DNA from: Dehalococcoidales bacterium | GTDB lineage: Bacteria; Chloroflexota; Dehalococcoidia; Dehalococcoidales; UBA2162 | Reading direction: 5' to 3' | Length of the DNA: 22,194 nt | NCBI GenBank assembly: GCA_016844285.1 | Contig: JAENIS010000012.1 | Location: 1 to 22,194 of the forward strand | Shown here: positions 1 through 8,451 of the stretch, in pieces | Numbering within the stretch: the first letter of the stretch is position 1 | Layout of the letters: each line of letters begins with the position of its first letter | The notes under the pieces: generated by a model | Told to the model about the DNA's origin: nothing | The model's database searches: none | The model's input: only the letters and a program-made list of their open reading frames with translations | Position numbers and translations under genes: made by a program

Positions 1-37
1 TAAGGTATCAGGGCAAACCAAGAGAGGTAATGAGACC

Positions 38-502
38 GTGAAACCCCTAATCAGCAAGTTTAAAAAGTGGTTCATCCTTTCCCGGAAGGATGGGGAGCAG
101 GGTTTCACCCTCATCGAGCTTCTCATCGTGATTGCGGTGCTCGGTGCCCTGGCCTCGGTGGTTGTCCCCAACGTTGCCAGCTTCATGGGTGTGGCCAATA
201 TCGCCGCCGCCAATACCGAAATACTGAATGTGAAAACAGCGACGAACGTCTATCTGGCTGATAGTGGCACTGCCTTTCCTGCCAGCTCGGATAACCTGAC
301 CATCTCCGGTGGAGGTAGCGTTAACTACCTCAGCGGCACACCCAAGGCAAAGTATACCTTTAACACTACTAACGGTCTCGTCACCCAGGTAGATGCACTG
401 ACGCCATCTGGCGGCTGGACGGATATTGTTTTTGACCTTTCGGAGCAGAAGTGGGTTAAGGGTGCCGATGACGGGACAGGTGGCTCGCAAGACCGGTCTT
501 AA
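38..502 (+). CDS. Type IV prepilin-like protein (pilin 1 of a tandem pair)
   Basis: This is a secreted pilin or pseudopilin precursor of 154 residues. A short basic leader (residues 1-22) ends in Gly22, followed by the prepilin peptidase site GFTLIELL; Glu27 is the conserved Glu5 of the mature protein. Residues 23-45 form the hydrophobic helix that anchors the subunit in the membrane and packs in the filament core. The remaining ~110 residues are Ser/Thr/Gly-rich and end in a charged tail, as expected for a small globular head. The GTG start follows a GAGAGG Shine-Dalgarno at about 23-28. A paralogue starts 163 bp downstream. No assembly ATPase, platform protein or prepilin peptidase is in the window, so pilus, secretion and DNA-uptake roles cannot be told apart. 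The family assignment is firm; the exact role is not. Confidence 0.88.
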   Translation: MKPLISKFKKWFILSRKDGEQGFTLIELLIVIAVLGALASVVVPNVASFMGVANIAAANTEILNVKTATNVYLADSGTAFPASSDNLTISGGGSVNYLSGTPKAKYTFNTTNGLVTQVDALTPSGGWTDIVFDLSEQKWVKGADDGTGGSQDRS

Positions 503-665
503 GGTAGTGACAGTCCCGAACCGGCCGGAGTCAGCTTTAGGCAAGTATCGTTGCTGATAAAGGGAGGTGAGGCTATCGTCACCAGCAGTGAAATTTGGGC
601 TATCATGCAAAAGCAGCTACGACCACCCGGTGGTCTAAAATAGCAATAAGGAGGAGGATAAGAAA

Positions 666-1052
666 GTGAACAGATTAAGTAAAAAAATAGCCAGGTTGTT
701 TCGTTATGGGGAGCAGGGTTTCACCCTCATCGAGCTTCTCATCGTTATCGCCGTGCTCGGTGCCCTGGCGGGTGTGGTCGCCCCTAATGTGAGCAACATG
801 ATGGGCAGTGCCAATGTCGCCGCCGCCAATACCGAGGTATCCAATGTGAAGACCGCGGCTAACTCCTATCTGGCGGACCAGGGCGTCTACCCAACCACGT
901 CGACCAGCTTGAACAGCACCTATCTCAGCGGCACGCCCAAGGCAACCTACCCCATTGACGCCAGCAGCGGTAACATAAGTGGGGCGCCGACCGGCATAAC
1001 GTGGACGGGGGTTAATTTTGTCGTTGCCACCCAGAAGTGGGTCAAGGACTAA
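666..1052 (+). CDS. Type IV prepilin-like protein (pilin 2 of a tandem pair)
   Basis: A second prepilin of 128 residues. The leader is 18 residues long; cleavage is expected after Gly18, giving mature FTLIELL with the conserved Glu at residue 23. The first ~70 residues closely match pilin 1, including a shared block around NVAAANTE, and both proteins have a TYLSGTPKA-like loop and finish near QKWVK. The head is shorter than in pilin 1. The GTG start is set by a strong AAGGAGGAGG-type ribosome site at 648-658. The 163-bp gap after pilin 1 holds only a short perfect inverted repeat (621-635), so the two genes are probably co-transcribed. A 7-bp stem with a 4-nt loop at 1093-1110 lies just downstream but has no T-tract. 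Confidence 0.88.
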   Translation: MNRLSKKIARLFRYGEQGFTLIELLIVIAVLGALAGVVAPNVSNMMGSANVAAANTEVSNVKTAANSYLADQGVYPTTSTSLNSTYLSGTPKATYPIDASSGNISGAPTGITWTGVNFVVATQKWVKD

Positions 1053-1145
1053 GGTAACGGAATAGACGGCCGGTAAGACAAACTGTAAGTTGGTCCTTCC
1101 GTAGAAGGACGGCTTGCCACATTGCGAACACGAGACAACATTATT

Positions 1146-1345
1146 AATCCATCCCTCTTCCCCTATCATGGGAAGGGGGGGGAACTATGGGGGAGAGAGG
1201 CGAAGCCTCTCTTTCTCTATTTTCCCCTTTGGAAAAGAGCCTGTCCCGTGCTTGACACGGGAGGGACTAAGGGGGATTTTCAATCCCCTAAATCCCTCTC
1301 TATCTCCCTTTACAAAAGGGAGATGCTCTCATCAAGACCATTTTC
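1146..1345 (+). repeat. Dispersed hairpin repeat, copy R1
   Basis: This non-coding block fills most of the 490-bp gap between pilin 2 and the DUF362 gene. It contains a GAA-loop hairpin with 8-bp stem at 1194-1212, a CCCGTG/CACGGG hairpin near 1250, and a CCCTTT/AAAGGG hairpin near 1315. Bases 1215-1280 reappear almost unchanged, in inverted orientation, at 16896-16958. The tail (1300-1345) matches 20490-20540. Open frames across it (about 1114-1503) are translations of the repeat and not genes. Confidence 0.8.
1194..1223 (+). terminator. Terminator-like hairpin of repeat R1, after the pilin genes
   Basis: AGAGAGGC pairs with GCCTCTCT across a GAA loop, followed by TTCTCTATTTT. An 8-bp GC-rich stem with a T-rich tail fits an intrinsic terminator for the pilin transcript. 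Activity is inferred. Confidence 0.5.
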
Positions 1346-1368
1346 GCGGTATCTGCTCGGCTTTCTTG

Positions 1369-1397
1369 TTGACTATCAGTGCCGACTATACTATTAT
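1369..1397 (+). promoter_or_regulatory. Predicted sigma-70-type promoter for the DUF362 gene
   Basis: TTGACT (1369-1374) and TATTAT (1392-1397) are separated by 17 bp, close to consensus. It lies about 150 bp upstream of the DUF362 start and just after repeat R1. The leader would be about 140 nt. Confidence 0.5.
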
Positions 1398-1545
1398 TTC
1401 GCTGGGATGTGAAACTTCCTTGAGAACATTCTTCCCAGACGGTTGGAGGACTGAGCTAATGAAGAACGCCGTGAAGCCTGTGTTGAGGGAGATTCCGTAT
1501 TAGCACGGCGGATGATTATCGGCACTTTGGAAAGGAGGAGTAAAT

Positions 1546-2934
1546 ATGGTATCTAAGGTATATTTTATGGACGCCCGTGGCACAACTCCCGAATCAAGTC
1601 TGGTTTCGAAGATGCTCACTGTTTTCGAGGCCGCCGGCTTTGACCGCCTTATCAAGCCGAGAGACGTGGTTGCCATCAAGCTCCACTGCGGTGAATGGAA
1701 TAGCACCGCCTACCTCCGTCCGGTTTTTGCCCGCGCTATCGCAGACCGAGTTAAGGCTCTGGGTGGCAGGCCATTCGTGTGCGACACCACCACCATGATC
1801 TATAACCCTTGGGCCAGCCGTTCCACCGCTCTTGACATTCTGGTCACGGCAGAGCGGAACGGGTATAACTCCGGCACGCTGGGCTGCCCATTCATCTGCG
1901 CTGATGGTTTCTGGGGTACCGATGACCTCCGGGTGGAACTGCCCGAGGGTTACATCCTGAAGGAGGCCTTTATTGCCCAGGCGATTGCCTCAGCCGATGT
2001 CCTCATCGCCCTTACTCACTTCAAAGGCCATCCCATGGCGGTTATCGGTGGCGCCATTAAGAACCTCGGCATTGGTGCCCAAAGCAAGCGGGGTAAGTTC
2101 AACGTTCACATGGGTGGTCACCCCAGGTACAGTATGGCCGATAGCTCCACGTTTTATCCGGAGACTTTCAAGGGGCGGCAGGGCGAGAAGGACTGGCAGG
2201 TATTGGAGCAGATTTGTCCTTATGACCTCATCCACGTGACTGAGACTTCCATCGAATGGGAACGGGACAAGTGCAATGACTGCCGCGCCTGCGAGGCCGT
2301 TCTCACCAACCGCGGCATTATCAAGCCGTCCGTTGAGAAGAACAAGGCAACAGATGCCGCCATTGCCGATGCCTGCTTCGCCACCATAAAGGCAGTTGGC
2401 AAAGACAAGGTCGCCTTTATCAATCTGGCCATAGATATCACGCCTAAATGCGACTGTGTTAGCTATTCTGATGTGCCCATTCTCCCGAACATCGGGGTGT
2501 TTGCCAGCGATGACCCGGTGGCGATTGATAAAGCCTGTCTGGATATGGCGAGAGAGACCGCTGGTATCAAGGGCTCGGTAGCCGAGGAAAAGAAAGTTCT
2601 CGGCCCGGATACGTGTAAGTTTGAGGCGTGCTCTCCTACTCTCCCTGGTATGGGTGAGGAGATTCAGGTGAACACCGGTGAAATCATCGGCATGGGGACG
2701 AGGAATTACGCAATCGTGAAGATACCGGAGAAACCGCAGAGCGAATTCGTCTTCCCACCCGACCCGCGCCCGGTGGGGGTACGCTTTAAGGATAAATTCT
2801 CCAGACTGGTTGTGCCGTATGACAGCTACTATGAAGGCAGGAACTTCCAGAGAGAGGACCAGGTTGACCTGGAGCGGTTGAACGCCTACTATAAAAACTC
2901 CGAGAGGCTCACCAGGACCGGGGAAGGGTCATGA
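1546..2934 (+). CDS. DUF362 domain protein with a three-cysteine cluster
   Basis: This 462-residue protein matches the DUF362 family, whose biochemical role is not settled and which often carries ferredoxin-like clusters. Family hallmarks are the N-terminal block KPRDVVAIKLHCGE (37-50), the THFKGHPMAVIGGAIKNLGIG region (157-177) and the SDDPVAIDKACLDMA block (321-335). A Cys-x2-Cys-x2-Cys run (Cys243, 246, 249) sits where many DUF362 proteins have a 4Fe-4S motif, but the usual fourth Cys-Pro is absent; Cys302 and Cys304 are the nearest alternatives. There is no signal peptide or membrane segment, so it is probably cytoplasmic. The ATG start follows AAAGGAGGAG at 1531-1540 with ideal spacing. 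It appears to be a single-gene transcript between two repeats. Family confidence is high, function unknown. Confidence 0.85.
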   Translation: MVSKVYFMDARGTTPESSLVSKMLTVFEAAGFDRLIKPRDVVAIKLHCGEWNSTAYLRPVFARAIADRVKALGGRPFVCDTTTMIYNPWASRSTALDILVTAERNGYNSGTLGCPFICADGFWGTDDLRVELPEGYILKEAFIAQAIASADVLIALTHFKGHPMAVIGGAIKNLGIGAQSKRGKFNVHMGGHPRYSMADSSTFYPETFKGRQGEKDWQVLEQICPYDLIHVTETSIEWERDKCNDCRACEAVLTNRGIIKPSVEKNKATDAAIADACFATIKAVGKDKVAFINLAIDITPKCDCVSYSDVPILPNIGVFASDDPVAIDKACLDMARETAGIKGSVAEEKKVLGPDTCKFEACSPTLPGMGEEIQVNTGEIIGMGTRNYAIVKIPEKPQSEFVFPPDPRPVGVRFKDKFSRLVVPYDSYYEGRNFQREDQVDLERLNAYYKNSERLTRTGEGS

Positions 2935-3013
2935 GACAGGCATAAATATGAACCTCGTCTCTCTCCTCATCCAGACCAAATACCACTATTGCATGCCCTC
3001 CAAGGAGAGTTAA

Positions 3014-3153
3014 ATAAAAGGGAGGGGTCTACGCCCCCTCCCTTAAATCTCTTCCCCTTCTCCTGAGTAGGAGAAGGGGAGCAAGGGGATGAGGTCGTCC
3101 GTAAGTGGTAATGTGTGCTGAAGCAGTCATTGGCTTAATAACCTGACAGAACA
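3014..3153 (+). repeat. Dispersed hairpin repeat, copy R2 (empty-site homologue of R4)
   Basis: This copy lies in the 270-bp gap after the DUF362 gene. It has a 10-bp stem at 3018-3027/3035-3044 and a second of 10-11 bp at 3054-3063/3070-3079 (CCCCTTCTCC with GGAGAAGGGG). From about 3050 to 3150 it matches 14436-14455 plus 14597-14690, so it shows the uninterrupted form of the repeat into which the 14456-14596 element inserted. The match extends into a unique-looking tail, TGCTGAAGCAGTCATTGG. Confidence 0.8.
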
Positions 3154-3205
3154 CTAAGGAACTGCGCTATATTCTTCAGTGAACCTCTTTAGAAAGGAGC
3201 CGTCT

Positions 3206-3877
3206 TTGAGACCGGATGAAGTCTGGCCAAGCATCTACAGAATCGGCAAGCTTTATGATGATTATGATTCTTGTGTATATGTCATTGATGCCCAATCAGA
3301 GCTAGTGCTGGTGGACGCCGGTACCTGCGGCAGCTTTAACGAGCTGGTGAACGACTTGGAAGAGCTAGGGCTGGAAGCGAAGAAAGTCGGGACTATCATT
3401 GCGACTCATTGCCACTTTGACCACATTGGCAGCCTGGCGGAATTTAAGGAGAAATTTGGCACCATAGTTTTTGCCCACAAACTCGATGCCAGGGCCATCG
3501 AGACCGGCGAAGGGACCCACGCCGAAAGATTTGGGCTGGACTATAAGCCCTGCAAAGTAGATGTGAATTTGGAAGGGGGAGAAACGCTAAAATTCGGACA
3601 GTACGAGTTAAAGATTGTCCATACCCCCGGTCACACGCCGGGCCATATCGCCTGCTATTTAGACCTGGCTGATGGTGAGCAGAAACGCATTCTTTTTGGT
3701 GGAGATGTGAATGGTCCTTACCGAACACCCGGGGAGCCTCGTGCCCAGGCAATAGACTCTCTGCAAAGGCTCATGGCTCTAAAAGCGGACATCCTCTGCG
3801 AAGGTCATTTTGGTGTCTTCCAACCGGCAAGCGAAGCTCAGAGATGCATCAAGTTTTACCTGGATTTGCTCTTGTGA
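3206..3877 (+). CDS. MBL-fold metallo-hydrolase
   Basis: A metallo-beta-lactamase-fold hydrolase of 223 residues, probably cytoplasmic. The metal-binding motif THCHFDH is at residues 67-73 (His68, His70, Asp72, His73). Further ligands are His143 in HTPGHTPGH, Asp167 in GGDVNG, and His201 in CEGHFG. The set is complete, so the protein should bind two metals. The compact length and lack of extra domains fit the broad glyoxalase II-like group, but the substrate cannot be told. I chose TTG at 3206 because AAAGGAG (3193-3199) lies 6 nt upstream. An in-frame GTG at 3179 would add nine residues but has no ribosome site. It stands alone, downstream of repeat R2 and 210 bp before the efflux operon. 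Confidence 0.85.
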   Translation: MRPDEVWPSIYRIGKLYDDYDSCVYVIDAQSELVLVDAGTCGSFNELVNDLEELGLEAKKVGTIIATHCHFDHIGSLAEFKEKFGTIVFAHKLDARAIETGEGTHAERFGLDYKPCKVDVNLEGGETLKFGQYELKIVHTPGHTPGHIACYLDLADGEQKRILFGGDVNGPYRTPGEPRAQAIDSLQRLMALKADILCEGHFGVFQPASEAQRCIKFYLDLLL

Positions 3878-3931
3878 ATGGGTAACTCCCGGTACTTAGC
3901 CAAATCGAGGTAAACAAAGAGCTAGCTCGTG

Positions 3932-3947
3932 CCGGGCTTTGGCCCGG
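3932..3947 (+). terminator. Possible terminator hairpin after the MBL gene
   Basis: CCGGGC pairs with GCCCGG across a TTTG loop. The sequence after it is GTTTGGGG rather than a clean T-tract, so this may only be a structural hairpin. I see nothing else in the gap 3878-4087 apart from the ribosome site of the next gene. Confidence 0.3.
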
Positions 3948-4087
3948 GTTTGGGGAGGAACACATTCCATCTAAAAGTGCGGCAGGATGGGCTTTAGTAT
4001 CCCTTAGCGCCCGGTTTGCACCATCGTCTCCCTCCTGCCGCTATTCTGAGAGACAGTTATCATAAGAGGCAATGGAAGGAGGAGAAT

Positions 4088-5209
4088 ATGAAAGCGCTTA
4101 GATTGGTGGCAATTGTGCTAATTGCGCTGGCAATTGTCTTGACTGGAGTATGGTGGTTGGTTAACTCTGCCTCTTCGGAAACCTCCTCAGACATCTTAAC
4201 GTCGGGGTTTATTGAAGCCAGGAATGTCGCGGTTGCCCTTGAGACTGGTGGGCGTATTGCAGAGATAGCCGCGGAGGAAGGTGACCGGATAGAAAAGGGT
4301 ATAACCCTGGTTAGATTGGACGCCTCTCTTCAACAAGCCCAGTTGCAGCAGGCTGAGGCCGCGGTAAAAGTGGCTCAGTCCGCTCTCGAGCAGACTATAG
4401 CGTCTCATAACCAGACCATGATATACCGGGATGGCGCTAAGAAAGCGTGGGAGGATGCGCTGGATGTCCAGAAAAACCCATTGGAGCTGGATGCCCAAAT
4501 TGCTCAGGCACAAAGTCAAGTTGACTTTGCGGAAGTAGCGCGAGAATTTGCACTGGACAGGACTTTATATAGTACCGTCCCCAAGGGTCCTTGGGTGCTT
4601 GCTTTAACCAAGCAGCAACGTGATAGTGCCCAAATGATACTGCAGAGTCTACTGGACATCAGAGACAACCCGCAAGTAATCAACACCAAAGTTGACCAGG
4701 CGTATGCCGCCTATCAAACTTCTCTGGCAGCAATCGCAGTGGCAGAGAAGGCAGTTGGATTGGCAACGACACAGGTAGAGCAAGCACAGGCGTCTCTGGA
4801 TGTGATGAAGATACAACTAAGCAAGACATCGCTTGTATCACCGGTATCGGGAGTAGTCGCGGCAAGGTATGCGGAAGTCGGAGAGATGGCTAAGCCAGGA
4901 GCTCCTGTGCTAACCATCACTGAATTGGATACGGTAACTCTCACTGCCTATGTTCCCGAAAGCAAAATCGGACTGGTCAAGCTGGGGCAGAAAGTGCTTG
5001 TGTCTTTAGATTCACACCCTACTGACAGTTTCCCCGGCAAAGTAGTCTATATTTCACCTCAGGCACAATTCACGCCGAGAAATGTGCAGTTGAAAGAGGA
5101 GCGGGAGAAAACGGTCTTTGCGGTCAAAATCAGGCTGGATAACCCTGACCAGAAGCTGAAGCCAGGCATGCCGGCAGATGCCCGGATAGTAACTAAGTCT
5201 GAAGGATAA
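4088..5209 (+). CDS. HlyD-family efflux adaptor (YbhG-like)
   Basis: This 373-residue periplasmic or extracytoplasmic adaptor is the first gene of the efflux operon. Residues 5-25 form an N-terminal membrane anchor. A split lipoyl-like half-domain (residues 40-78, with GGRIAEIAAEEGDRIEKG) leads into a long Gln/Ala-rich coiled-coil hairpin (about 79-245). The second lipoyl half (SPVSGVVAARYAEVGE, 251-266) follows, then the beta-barrel region and a C-terminal segment with KPGMPADARI. This order is that of HlyD/YbhG membrane-fusion proteins. ATG 4088 is preferred because GGAAGGAGGAG at 4073-4083 lies just upstream; the frame is open back to 4016 without a ribosome site. The ATPase gene follows 13 bp later. 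The exported substrate is unknown. Confidence 0.88.
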   Translation: MKALRLVAIVLIALAIVLTGVWWLVNSASSETSSDILTSGFIEARNVAVALETGGRIAEIAAEEGDRIEKGITLVRLDASLQQAQLQQAEAAVKVAQSALEQTIASHNQTMIYRDGAKKAWEDALDVQKNPLELDAQIAQAQSQVDFAEVAREFALDRTLYSTVPKGPWVLALTKQQRDSAQMILQSLLDIRDNPQVINTKVDQAYAAYQTSLAAIAVAEKAVGLATTQVEQAQASLDVMKIQLSKTSLVSPVSGVVAARYAEVGEMAKPGAPVLTITELDTVTLTAYVPESKIGLVKLGQKVLVSLDSHPTDSFPGKVVYISPQAQFTPRNVQLKEEREKTVFAVKIRLDNPDQKLKPGMPADARIVTKSEG

Positions 5210-5222
5210 AGGGTTGGTGCCC

Positions 5223-7151
5223 ATGAATATTCCGGCGATTGAAGCCCATGGCCTCCAGAAGAAGTACAAGCATGTTCTCGCCGTGCGCGGCTTGGAACTG
5301 AAAGTGGAACGAGGGGAGATATTCGGGCTGGTGGGTGCCGACGGCGCTGGAAAAACCACGATAATGCAAATGCTTTGCACGCTGAGTCTTCCCTCCGCCG
5401 GTGAAGCCAGGATTCTTGGCATGGACACCGTAAAACAGGCGGGTAGCATTAAGGAAAAAATCGGCTACATGTCAGAACGTTTCAATTTGTACCCCACACT
5501 AACCGTAGAAGAAAACCTGGACTTCTTTGCCCGGCTGCGCAATATACCCCGCGAGGTTAGTAAGCAGCGCAAGAAAGAACTCTTAAGCTTCTGCCGCCTG
5601 GAGCCATTTCGCAAGCGACAAGCCGAGCATCTCTCTGGGGGTATGCAGAAAAAGCTGGCACTGGCGTGCAGTTTGATACACGAGCCAGAAGTAGTTTTTC
5701 TTGATGAGCCGACTACTGGTGTTGACCCGGTTTCACGGCGTGACTTCTGGAGAATAATTACTGGTTTCTTATCCAAGGGCATCACTGTCCTGGTATCAAC
5801 CCCCTATCTTGATGAAGCGGAAAGATTCAATCGAGTTGCCCTTATCCACCAGGGGCAAATCATCGCCTGTGATACTCCTCAGAACTTGAAAAACGAACTA
5901 GCCGGCGAAATACTGGAAATCAGAGCCAATCCGGTTCGTCAGGCAGTAGCAACCCTAAGGCAGTCACCCTTCTCCAGCACCCCTCAGTTATTTGGTGACA
6001 CCATCCACATTATGGTAGATAAGGCGGAAGAACGTCGCTCGGAAGTTAGACATTTACTGGAGCAAGAGAACATCACAGTACAGAACATAGTACCCATACC
6101 CCCTAGCCTGGAAGATGCTTTTGTGACTCGCCTCGCTGGTCTCGAAGAGAAACCGTCAAGCCAGATTGCACTCAATAATTTAGCCGGTGCTTTGCTAAAA
6201 AAAGATGAGCGGAGTGAAATTGCCATCAAAGTCTCGGATTTAACGCGCAAATTCGGTGACTTTACTGCGGTTGAGCAGGTGAGCTTTGCCGTAAAGCAGG
6301 GTGAAATTTTCGGTCTTCTAGGACCTAACGGCTCAGGCAAGACCACCACTATACGCATGATTACCGGGCTCCTGGCGCCAACCTCAGGGAGTGCCCACAT
6401 ATTGGGTCATAACATGGCAACAGAGGCGGGGGCATCACGCTCTAAAATGGGCTACATGTCGCAGAAGTTTTCCCTTTTTGCCGACCTTACTGTGGAGGAG
6501 AATATCAACTTCTACGGCGGTCTCTATGGCCTCCCGGCACTACAACTGGCAGAAGGGAAAAAATGGGTCCTGGAGATGGCTGGGCTTCGGGGCAAGGAGA
6601 AACTAACGCCCCTGGAGTTGTCCGGAGGCTGGAAACAGCGGTTGGCTCTGGGCTGCACTATTATCCATAGTCCGGAGGTGGTTTTCCTGGATGAACCAAC
6701 GGCTGGTGTTGACCCGCTTTCCCGCCGCTCTTTCTGGGAACTGATACAGGAACTGGCTGCCAGAGGCACAACTATATTCGTCACCACGCACTACATGGAT
6801 GAGGCAGAACACTGTCACCGTCTGGGTCTATTGTACCAGGGGAAATTAGTTGCCTTAGGAAGCCCTCAGCAACTGAAGGCGGAGCAAGTAAAAGGTGAAC
6901 TGATTGAAGTGGTTAGTTCGGACTACGCACGAACGCTGGAATTGCTCTCCACGGATACCAGCTATCATCAGGTGAGTTTGTTCGGCAGTGCCATCCATGT
7001 CGTGGTTGACGATGTAAAAACGGCGTACCCAAAAATCAAGGGGCTTTTAGAAAGCGGTAACATTACCGTTTACAGTATCAGTCGCATACCTTTTACCCTG
7101 GAGGACGTGTTTATTTCGCTGGTCGAAGAGTACGAAGAGAAAGGAGCCTGA
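5223..7151 (+). CDS. Double-NBD ABC transporter ATPase (YbhF-like)
   Basis: A 642-residue cytoplasmic protein fusing two ABC ATPase domains, which powers the adaptor/permease pair in this operon. NBD1 has Walker A GADGAGKTT (38-46), signature LSGGM (137-141) and Walker B VVFLDEP (157-163). NBD2 has GPNGSGKTT (367-375), LSGGW (466-470) and VVFLDEP (486-492). NBD2 keeps the Q-loop Gln and the switch His (His523, TTHYMDEAE). In NBD1 the Q-loop position reads YMSERF (Glu for Gln) and the switch position reads STPYLDEAE (Pro194 for His), so it is probably catalytically weak. From memory, E. coli YbhF also lacks the NBD1 switch His. ATG 5223 is chosen over TTG 5214 and GTG 5217 because AAAGGG at 5208-5213 suits it best. 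It ends 2 bp before the permease. Confidence 0.9.
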   Translation: MNIPAIEAHGLQKKYKHVLAVRGLELKVERGEIFGLVGADGAGKTTIMQMLCTLSLPSAGEARILGMDTVKQAGSIKEKIGYMSERFNLYPTLTVEENLDFFARLRNIPREVSKQRKKELLSFCRLEPFRKRQAEHLSGGMQKKLALACSLIHEPEVVFLDEPTTGVDPVSRRDFWRIITGFLSKGITVLVSTPYLDEAERFNRVALIHQGQIIACDTPQNLKNELAGEILEIRANPVRQAVATLRQSPFSSTPQLFGDTIHIMVDKAEERRSEVRHLLEQENITVQNIVPIPPSLEDAFVTRLAGLEEKPSSQIALNNLAGALLKKDERSEIAIKVSDLTRKFGDFTAVEQVSFAVKQGEIFGLLGPNGSGKTTTIRMITGLLAPTSGSAHILGHNMATEAGASRSKMGYMSQKFSLFADLTVEENINFYGGLYGLPALQLAEGKKWVLEMAGLRGKEKLTPLELSGGWKQRLALGCTIIHSPEVVFLDEPTAGVDPLSRRSFWELIQELAARGTTIFVTTHYMDEAEHCHRLGLLYQGKLVALGSPQQLKAEQVKGELIEVVSSDYARTLELLSTDTSYHQVSLFGSAIHVVVDDVKTAYPKIKGLLESGNITVYSISRIPFTLEDVFISLVEEYEEKGA

Positions 7152-7153
7152 CC

Positions 7154-8269
7154 ATGTGGCAACGTATTATCAGCATCATTCTCAAGGAGTTTATCCAACT
7201 CCGGCGTGACCGGCGTACGATGGCGATGGTCATCGCCATACCCATCATTCAGATGAGCATCTTCGGCTACGCTCTGAGCACCGATATCAAACATGTTCCG
7301 TTGGTAGTCTGGGATGCGAGCAACACAATGGAAAGCCGCGAGCTTATTGAGAGCTTCCGCCAGACGGAATTCTTCTCGGTTAATTTCTATGCCACTGACT
7401 ATGATGATATTGCCAAACGTATCGAATCGGGAGATGCTAGAGTAGCCCTGGTGATACCTCCTGAATACTCCCGTCACTTGCATCGGGGAGAGACAGCACC
7501 GGTGCAGTTTTTAACCGACGGTTCTCATCCTACCACAGGCATACAGGCACTGGCCAACGCCAGTCTAATCGTGCAGGCAAAAGGTGCTGAGCTGATGAGC
7601 AAAGCCCAGCTAAGTGAAGTAGCACTACCTATCTCACTCGAGCCGCGGGTCTGGTACAACCCGGCGATGCAGAGCTCCATCTTCTACCTTCCCGGTTTAG
7701 TAGGACTTATCCTTCAGATGCTCACGGTAATGCTAACTTCTTTCGCCATTGTCCGCGAACGGGAGAACGGCACCATCGAACAACTCAACGTTACTCCCCT
7801 GCGACGGGGTGAACTTATCGTGGGTAAGCTCATCCCTTACATTATTGTGGCCTACTTCCAGGTAATCCTGGTTCTGACCACGGCAGTACTGATTTTCAAT
7901 ATGCCAATTCGGGGCAATCTGCTGCTTCTTTTATCGCTCACTTCCCTCTTCCTCATGTTCTCCCTGGGTATCGGCCTTTTCATCTCCACTATATCCCATA
8001 CTCAATTTCAAGCGATGCAAGCCAGTATTCTGATATTATTACCCAGTATCATACTCAGCGGGTTTGTTTTTCCGGTCGAATCCATGCCAAAGCTGGCACA
8101 ATGGTTCGCAGCGATATTGCCACTAACCTACTACCTGCGCATCGTACGTGGCATTATCGTCAAAGGGATAGGCATGGAGTACCTCTGGCAAGATACGGTC
8201 ATTCTGGCGGCAATGGGAGTAATAACTCTAGCGATAGCGACATTCCGGGTGCGTAGAACCTTGACTTAA
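7154..8269 (+). CDS. ABC-2 type permease (YbhS/YbhR-like)
   Basis: The 371-residue membrane subunit of the export system. It has the ABC-2 architecture: one N-terminal membrane helix (about 23-43), a large external domain (44-175), then five helices (about 178-199, 224-248, 255-279, 289-307, 345-365). The cytoplasmic coupling segment RERENGTIEQLNVTPLRRGE (201-220) is the family signature. Its ribosome site (AAGGAG, 7141-7146) lies inside the 3' end of the ATPase gene, so translation is probably coupled. E. coli YbhGFSR uses two permeases; here no second one follows, and the next gene is convergent, so the permease may work as a homodimer. Short hairpin AGGCAA/TTGCCT at 8290-8304 lies downstream without a T-tract. 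Confidence 0.9.
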   Translation: MWQRIISIILKEFIQLRRDRRTMAMVIAIPIIQMSIFGYALSTDIKHVPLVVWDASNTMESRELIESFRQTEFFSVNFYATDYDDIAKRIESGDARVALVIPPEYSRHLHRGETAPVQFLTDGSHPTTGIQALANASLIVQAKGAELMSKAQLSEVALPISLEPRVWYNPAMQSSIFYLPGLVGLILQMLTVMLTSFAIVRERENGTIEQLNVTPLRRGELIVGKLIPYIIVAYFQVILVLTTAVLIFNMPIRGNLLLLLSLTSLFLMFSLGIGLFISTISHTQFQAMQASILILLPSIILSGFVFPVESMPKLAQWFAAILPLTYYLRIVRGIIVKGIGMEYLWQDTVILAAMGVITLAIATFRVRRTLT

Positions 8270-8375
8270 AGGATAAGAAACCACAGCTAAGGCAACACTT
8301 GCCTGGCATAGGTCCCCCCTGGTACTGGCGAAGCCACTAATGATAACTGCTCCCAGCGTGTGAGAGAACTATAGT

Positions 8376-8425
8376 GAGGGTGAGTTCCCCCTCATCCAGC
8401 TTCTCCCCTCAAAGGAGAGGAATTA
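8376..8425 (+). repeat. Degenerate fragment of the hairpin repeat, copy R3
   Basis: The stretch includes GAGGGTGAG, CCCCCTCATCCAG and a decayed CTCCCCTC/GGAGAGG inverted repeat, matching pieces of the better copies. It lies between the convergent ends of the permease and the dehydrogenase. Confidence 0.35.
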
Positions 8426-8451
8426 TCCAGTGAATTTCCAGGACATTACAC

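Noticed and set aside
47..1169. Long minus-strand open frames (187 and 164 codons) opposite the two pilin genes.
   Set aside because: They are mirror frames of clear prepilins, share the same artefactual peptide because the pilins are paralogous, and have no ribosome sites.
1114..1503. A 129-codon plus-strand frame between pilin 2 and the DUF362 gene.
   Set aside because: It is a translation of repeat R1; the same peptide appears in another orientation in R5.
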